This document shows positions 58,618-64,000 of a stretch of DNA of 64,000 bases, piece after piece. Position 1 is the stretch's first letter; every line of letters begins with the position of its first letter. Position numbers and translations under genes: made by a program. The notes beneath the pieces were generated by a model. The model ran no database searches. It had not been told where the DNA came from and saw only the letters and a list, made by a program, of their open reading frames with translations. Location of the stretch: contig JANJXV010000004.1 in the NCBI GenBank assembly GCA_024803745.1, positions 45,507,358 through 45,571,357 on the forward strand, read 5' to 3'. Source of the DNA: Megascapheus bottae (taxonomy: Eukaryota > Chordata > Mammalia > Rodentia > Geomyidae).

Positions 58618-58812
58618 GGGGGCTGGGAGGGAGGGAAGGTGAGAAAGGGAGGAAGGAAGGTAAAAAGGAAGGAAGAAAGGAAGGAAGGAAGGAAGGAAGG
58701 AAGGAAGGAAGGAAGGAAGGAAGGAAGGAAGGAAGGAAGGAAGGGAGAGAGGGAGGGAGGGAGAGAGGGAGGGAGGAAAGAAGAGGAAGAAAGGAGGGAG
58801 GGAGGGAAGAAA
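58618..58812 (+). repeat. (GGAA)n/(GGGA)n polypurine microsatellite
   Basis: 'gggggctgggagggagggaag' at the left hints at a vestigial SINE start. Then about 18 GGAA units (58,672-58,742) and GGGA/GAGG-rich units follow. Confidence 0.95.
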
Positions 58813-58898
58813 TGATCAGTTTGATCAAAGACATGTTCATTATATAAATATCACAATGAAACGGTCTTCAAAAACAAATCTATGCTAACAATGTGAAT

Positions 58899-59146
58899 AA
58901 GAAACACACTGAAGGAGGGGCCAGGAGTTTGGCCTAGCAGTAGGGTGCTTGCCTAGCATGCACGAAGACCCGGATTCAATTCCTTGGTACCACATACATA
59001 GAAAAAGCTGGAAGTGGTGCTTGGTGCTGTGTCTCAAGTGGTAGAGCTCTAGCCTTGAGAAAGCCAAAGGAAGAGAGTGTTCAGGCTATGAGTTCAAGCC
59101 CCAGGACTGGCAAAAAAAAAGTAAAACAAGAAACACACTGAAGGAG
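58899..59146 (+). mobile_element. Dimeric ID-like SINE with 19-bp target-site duplication
   Basis: The body at 58,918-59,127 has both halves plus a small extra duplication ('ggtgcttggtgctgtgtc'). The perfect repeat aagaaacacactgaaggag lies at 58,899-58,917 and 59,128-59,146. The long perfect duplication suggests a recent insertion. Confidence 0.96.
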
Positions 59147-59683
59147 AAAAAAATTAAATGGAAGGAAAAATTGAGCTGTTGATAGTTTCCAAAGTAACTG
59201 TTACCAGATTTTGTCTGGAATAACAGACAAGAAGCTAAAAGAAATTCCAGCATCCAGTCATCCTGACGTTACCTCAGAGAGGAATCTTTTCAGAATTTCA
59301 GAATGTAGATTCATTGTGTGTGGTGTAATTCTTCCTGACCCCTTGGAAGAACATGAGGAACTTCCAGATCCTTAAAATAATGACCAGTTCAGTAGCACAT
59401 AGCTCAGGGCTCCTTTCAAATTAAGGAGGGAACTCTGTAAGGTAACCTTAGATTGCATTGTCCTATCTAATGGCATTCAATTAGAGCTATGTCAAGAGAA
59501 CTTAAGATGCTACTCAGAAATACTCACTGGCCAAAGATGAGACAAGACATTGTTATGGATAATAATTGCAAGGAATTGAAGCATATCAAATGTGTCTTAG
59601 AATTATCTCTGAAGGTAAATATAATCGAAGAACTTTACATACATGTGTAAAAATGGAACAATAAAGCATGTTGAAATTATTTT
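59147..59683. other. Unique sequence, nothing recognised
   Basis: No features beyond general AT-richness. Confidence 0.5.
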
Positions 59684-59946
59684 AAGAATGGGGAGAAGAA
59701 AGCCAGGTGCCGTGGCTCACGCCTGTAATCCTAACTACTCAGGAAGCTGAGATCTGAGGATCAAGGTTCAAAGCCAGCCTGGGCACAAAAGGACCTGAAA
59801 TTCTTATCTCCAATTAACCTCTAGAAAAATGGGAAGCATGGCTTGGCTCAAGGGTAGGATGATAGCCTTCAGCTGAAGGCTCAGGGACAGTGCCCAGGCC
59901 AAGTTCAAGACCCATGACCCACAAAAAAAAAAGAATGGGAAGAAGA
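59684..59946 (+). mobile_element. B1/ID chimeric SINE with 16-bp target-site duplication
   Basis: The body runs from 'gccaggtgccgtggctcacg' to 'agacccatgacccac' plus an A-run. aagaatgggRagaaga is at 59,684-59,699 and 59,931-59,946 with one mismatch. Confidence 0.95.
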
Positions 59947-60511
59947 TGTTTAAAAAAGAGTGACCGTAATAGAGAGGGGAGACTGATGGGATACATTGTA
60001 GCTTGTATAGACTGTTATAGTGAAATGTGAAATCTTCCTTGTTCAACTGTGTGCTAACAAAAAAAAATCAGTAATTACAAATAGTAAATGAGAAGTTTCT
60101 CTTTATAGAAAAATGCCAGTTGATTCATTAGAACAAGATGTGATAGACTACCACCACTCTGTAATATCACTATGAATTAATATTCTAGGCATCATCAATA
60201 GTTGTTAACATTATGAGAGATTATCAAACATCATATGCAATCAAATGGAATTTATTAACGTTGATTTTTACAGCATATTTTAAATGACAAGTTTAACATA
60301 CAAGTGTTCAAGGAGGGAATCTCTATTTACAATCAGTGGGACTTAGTATTTAGAACTTAATCACAATTAGGCTAAGGGTTTGTATGTCATAGAAACATAT
60401 TAATTTATGAAATAAAACATTATGTCTATAGAGTCATAGGTTTTTATGCCTATAAATACAAACATAACAATAGAACATATTTTGAATAAATAACATTTTC
60501 ATTAAAAAATT
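59947..60511. other. Unique AT-rich sequence
   Basis: Nothing recognised. Confidence 0.5.
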
Positions 60512-60765
60512 TTATTTCATGCAGCAGGTGCAGTGGCTCACACCTGTAATCCTAGCTACTCAGGAGGCTGAGATCTAAGGATCAAGGTTCAAAGCCTGCC
60601 TGGACACAAAAGGACCTGAGACTCTTCTCTCCAATTAAACTCTAGAAAACAGGAAGTAGGGCTTGGCTCAAGGATAGGGTGGTAGCCTTAAGCTGAAGAG
60701 CTCTGAGACAGCATCCAGGCCAAGTTCAAGCATCATGACCCACAAAAATAAAAAATTATTTCATG
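60512..60765 (+). mobile_element. B1/ID chimeric SINE with 10-bp target-site duplication
   Basis: 'gcaggtgcagtggctcacac' to 'catcatgacccacaaaaat'. ttatttcatg lies at 60,512-60,521 and 60,756-60,765. Confidence 0.93.
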
Positions 60766-60911
60766 AGCATCTACTAATCTTAATCTGTGGAATCTACTTG
60801 GATGTTGATTTTAAAGGAACATTTAAAATTTTATGACAATTAGGAAAACAAATAGTTTAAATACTGGCTAGATATTTTATCATATTAAGGAAATTTTATT
60901 ATCAAAAACAG

Positions 60912-61155
60912 TGGTAGCTGCATGCTGGTGGCTCATACCTGTAATTCTAGCTAGTCAGGAAGCTGAGTTCTGAGGATCATCATTCAAAGCCAACCCAGGC
61001 ACAGAAGTCCCTGCGACTCTTATCTCCAATTAACCACTAGAAAGCCAGAAGGGGCACTGTGGCTCAAGGGTTAGGGCAGTAGCCTTTACCTGAAGAGCTC
61101 AGGGACAGGGATCAAGCCCAGAGTTCAAGCCCCATGACCGCCAAAAAAACAAAAG
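60912..61155 (+). mobile_element. B1/ID chimeric SINE
   Basis: A full-length copy: 'tggtggctcatacctgtaat', 'tctccaattaaccactag', 'cactgtggctcaagggttag' and 'gagttcaagccccatgacc', then an A-rich tail. Confidence 0.92.
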
Positions 61156-61405
61156 TGGTACTATTTCCAAAGTTTAAAGGCTATTAATAACAATGTTTGG
61201 GGATTTTTTTAAGTTCTGGTTTTTATGGAGAAAATTTCTTCTATATCTTCATGTAAGAATATGTCTTAGGATGATTTGAACAGAAAAGATACTGACTTAG
61301 ATGGGGTAGATTGGCTAAGCTTAGTGGGCTCTTGGGCTGAGTTTGTACAGACTTACTATAATGTCTCATCTACTTTTGCATGTACTTAGAATTTTCTACC
61401 ATGAA

Positions 61406-61618
61406 ATATCTTTTCAGGGCCAGGAGTTTGGCCTAGTGGTAGAGTGCTTACCTGGCATGCATGAAGACCAGTGTTCAATTCCTCAGTATCACATATGTAG
61501 AAAAAAAGTTGGAAGTGGTGCTGTGGCTCAAGTGGTAGAACTCTAGCCTTAAGGAAAGCCCAAGGACAGTGCTCTGGCCCTGAGTTCAAGGCCTAGGACT
61601 GGCAAATATATCTTTTCA
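61406..61618 (+). mobile_element. Dimeric ID-like SINE with 11-bp target-site duplication
   Basis: The body at 61,417-61,607 is close to consensus. atatcttttca lies at 61,406-61,416 and 61,608-61,618. It has almost no A-tail. Confidence 0.93.
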
Positions 61619-61647
61619 ATGCTCTCCTGATTTAAAATATTGAGAAA

Positions 61648-61770
61648 CTAGACTGGGTATGATGGGATATATCTGTATATCTGGCACTTTGGAAGCTGAG
61701 TCAGGATTGAGAGATTGTGTCCAGCCTGGCCTGTATAGTAAGTATGAGGCCAGCCTAGACTAAATAATTG
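61648..61770 (+). mobile_element. B1-like monomer
   Basis: 'gactgggtatgatgggatat' and 'cactttggaagctgagtcag' followed by 'gtgtccagcctggcctgtat' resemble a B1/7SL-type monomer more than the local B1/ID chimera. Confidence 0.6.
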
Positions 61771-61778
61771 GACCCTGT

Positions 61779-62025
61779 GTAGCTGGGCACTAGTAGCTCA
61801 TGCCTGCAATCCTAGGTACTCAGCAGATTGAAATCTGAGGATCACCATTCAAAGCCAGCCTGAGCAGGAAAGTCTGTGAGATTCTCATCTCCAATAAACT
61901 ACTCAGAAAAGACAGGAAGGGTGTTTTGGTTCAGGTGGTAAAACACTAGCCTTTAGCAAAAGAAGCTCAGGGACAGCACCTAGGCCTGACTTCATACTCC
62001 AGGACTGGCTAAAAAGTAAAAATTA
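61779..62025 (+). mobile_element. B1/ID chimeric SINE
   Basis: 'agctgggcactagtagctca' followed by 'tgcctgcaatcctaggtac', 'ctcatctccaataaactac' and 'ggttcaggtggtaaaacac' ending 'ctccaggactggct'. Confidence 0.88.
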
Positions 62026-63684
62026 ATTGGACCCTGTATTCTTACATTTTCTACTACTATCTTGGTTGTCCAGGGCAACTAGTAAAAGTGTGTGTACGGG
62101 AGGGGAGGAGGTGTGGGTATGGGTATGTGTGAATAATACCATGGAAAGTCAAGGAAATTTTGATAGAAATGAGTCAAGATTGGTCAAAACAAGGTGTTAA
62201 GTGGAATTTAGCCAGCAGTCAGTAAAGACAGTAAAAATCAATATAAGTTGTTATAACAATTTGCTACAGCTACCATGACAAAATATCCAGATCATTGAAA
62301 TCACAGAAATATACGTCCTATAATTCTGGAGACTGGAAATGCAAGATCAAAATGTCAGCCAGTTTGGCTTCTCCTATCTTCTCCAGAATTCCTAACGACC
62401 ACATTTTAACAAAATGGACCCTTTAAAGGTTTTATTTCTACATGCAGGTGAACTGTTGAGAGTTAGGGCCTCTGCACATGAGCAGGAGAAATGGAACAAC
62501 TGAGCTAGAACAGCTCTCATCCCACACTGTGACCCAACATCCTGGGAGTATGCCGCACTCACTCTAGAGTTCTCTCAATTCCTAACTAGAAAAATCTCTG
62601 GAACTCGATCAAGGGTCATTTCCATTCACTCCAAACAGATTCTAAGCCTCCAAAATAACTTAAACCCTGACTGAAAAACATTCTGCCTAGAAGACAAGGA
62701 TTTTCTGTGGAAATGAGTTGGGATGTGCAGTTTCTTCTCCAGACCCAATGAACTTGTCATATCTTAAATAATCAAGGTCTTTCTGAGTTTGCTTGCAGCA
62801 CTTGATCCCACACAGAGCGTGGATGTGTTCAGAGAAAACATGTCTTTGCCTGCATGCAAAGCAGCCAACAGCCTAATACAAACCCCTCTGTGGACCATCT
62901 GTATTAATCAGGAGCGAGACAGGAAGCTTCCTGCCATGAGAACAACAGAGCTTACCCTCCAGCTTCAACCATTCCCCAAAGGGCTCCAAACTCTTCTCTC
63001 TACCTGGATTCCTTGCCAAACTCTCGTTCAAGGATTCAGTCATCAGAATAAGCAGGGTATTCTGTTCACAGGTGGTTTCGTTTGTTTCCTTCCAAATTTT
63101 CTAGGCACCTAAACAAATCTCAGCAGTCTCTCCTCTCTTGCTTCTCTCTCCCATTAGTCTACTAACAAGAAACAAAATTGTGGCTGTGTAATGAGCCATT
63201 ATTTCGCTACCTTAAAGAACACCTGTCCTCACCATTTATGCAGAGCTTACATTATTCCAAGATCTCTTTGCATCAAATAAATTGGCTAAGCAGGAATCAA
63301 TATGGGCTCATAGCCATACAATTGAAGCCTGTCAGACCTACTTACATTATGCTTTACCTTTCCAAAATTTAAGAAGATATTGTTGGCTAAAATTTAAGAA
63401 GATATTGTTTTCCAATGCCGCTCTGCTTACGTTTGTACATGTATGTGAGGACTTGTGTATGTTACTAGTATAGAATACTTGTACATCAGCTCCTAGATTT
63501 CTCATTATTATTCACTAATACAAAATGGTCCTTGGTCCTTAATTCTTCAGGCCGATATAGTAAACTAAATAAATTATGCTTCTTCATTAGATTACCAAGA
63601 TTCTCAAAACCATGATCTACCCAGTCTGTATTCCAAAGTTCTCCTCCAAACCACAGACCAAAACAGTCCCACCAAGTTTACCTC

Positions 63685-63688
<4 letters not shown>
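62026..63688. other. Unique sequence with a possible ancient repeat at about 62,250-62,480
   Basis: 'gctacagctaccatgacaaaa' followed by 'attctggagactggaaatgc' and 'aagatcaaaatgtcagcc' resembles an old mammal-wide interspersed repeat I cannot name confidently. A 107-codon open frame at 62,789-63,112 has no domain. A 21-base unit is duplicated in tandem at 63,364-63,384 and 63,389-63,409. Confidence 0.45.

Positions 63689-63720
<32 letters not shown>
63689..63720 (+). repeat. Poly(A) run, 32 bases
   Basis: An unbroken run of 32 A. No SINE, L1 or mRNA sequence is recognised upstream, so its source is unknown. Confidence 0.97.
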
Positions 63721-63721
<1 letters not shown>

Positions 63722-64000
63722 AGAAAGGGACCCTGGAAGACCCTGAAAAGAGGTTACAGTAGATCATCTTACAAATAAAATCATGGGGGAAAGGGGGGAA
63801 AGAAGATCTGAAGGCTTCAGAATTGGGGAGTCACCGTTCTAGTGACATTGGTAAAAGGAGCAGACTGGGGACTGTGCAGGATAGGTCTAGGGAGCTAGGG
63901 TCCTGGGATTCTCTGGGCACCATGCGGCAGGAGTGCTCTTGACCATGGCTCTCGAGGATCCCCTGTGCTACAGAGAACCTATGCCCTTGTGCTGTCTAGA
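63721..64000. other. Unique sequence to the window end
   Basis: More GC-balanced than the rest. No repeat or gene is recognised, and the feature may continue past the window. Confidence 0.45.

Noticed and set aside
1..64000. CRISPR arrays, operons, prophage or bacterial mobile elements
   Set aside because: The window is plainly vertebrate nuclear DNA. Tandem arrays are simple microsatellites, and no spacer-repeat structure exists.

Overview
This is mammalian nuclear DNA, almost certainly from a rodent. It is AT-rich and intergenic, built from layers of LINE-1 (L1) copies, two abundant RNA polymerase III SINE families and long microsatellites. I find no intact protein-coding gene, no exon of an active gene and no CpG island. 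The dominant SINE is a dimeric tRNA/ID-like element that opens near 'tggcctagtggtagagtg' and ends 'ccaggactggcaaaa'. The second is a B1-like plus ID-like chimera that opens 'gtggctcacgcctgtaatcc'. From memory of such repeats this looks like a castorimorph rodent of the pocket mouse/kangaroo rat type. That assignment is an inference and should be tested by a repeat or genome search.

Layout. Positions 1-4,230 hold ancient and younger L1 cut by SINEs, one of which carries a 300-bp GAAA/GGAA tail. Positions 5,160-6,028 hold the most informative gene-derived object: a minus-strand retrocopy in which a whole U6 snRNA copy is joined to the 3' part of an RNF14 mRNA. Positions 6,030-15,630 hold L1 fragments of several ages, SINEs and (GT)n, (CA)n and (GGAA)n tracts. 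Positions 15,916-17,582 are a clean 5'-inverted (twin-primed) L1 with a 17-bp target-site duplication. Positions 17,583-27,085 are repeat-poor, apart from one SINE and one L1 tail. Positions 27,085-34,165 are SINE-rich with several L1 3' ends. Positions 35,205-40,237 contain an L1 fragment followed by a 3.7-kb L1 whose ORF2 still reads through the whole reverse transcriptase but is broken by stops and frameshifts. Positions 40,295-45,370 are largely unique sequence with one SINE-derived purine tract. Positions 45,370-55,860 are again dense L1/SINE/microsatellite, with a second, miniature twin-primed L1 at 50,067-50,357. Positions 55,864-64,000 are unique sequence interspersed with SINEs, a (GT)n(CG)n tract, a (GGAA)n tract and an A32 run.

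There is no gene network here. The elements are linked by mechanism: L1 reverse transcriptase explains the L1 copies, the SINEs with their target-site duplications, and the U6-RNF14 chimera. The long purine and CA tracts mostly sit at the A-rich 3' ends of SINEs, which suggests they grew from SINE tails. Coordinates of repeat edges are by eye and usually good to 5-20 bases; where a target-site duplication is given the edge is firmer.
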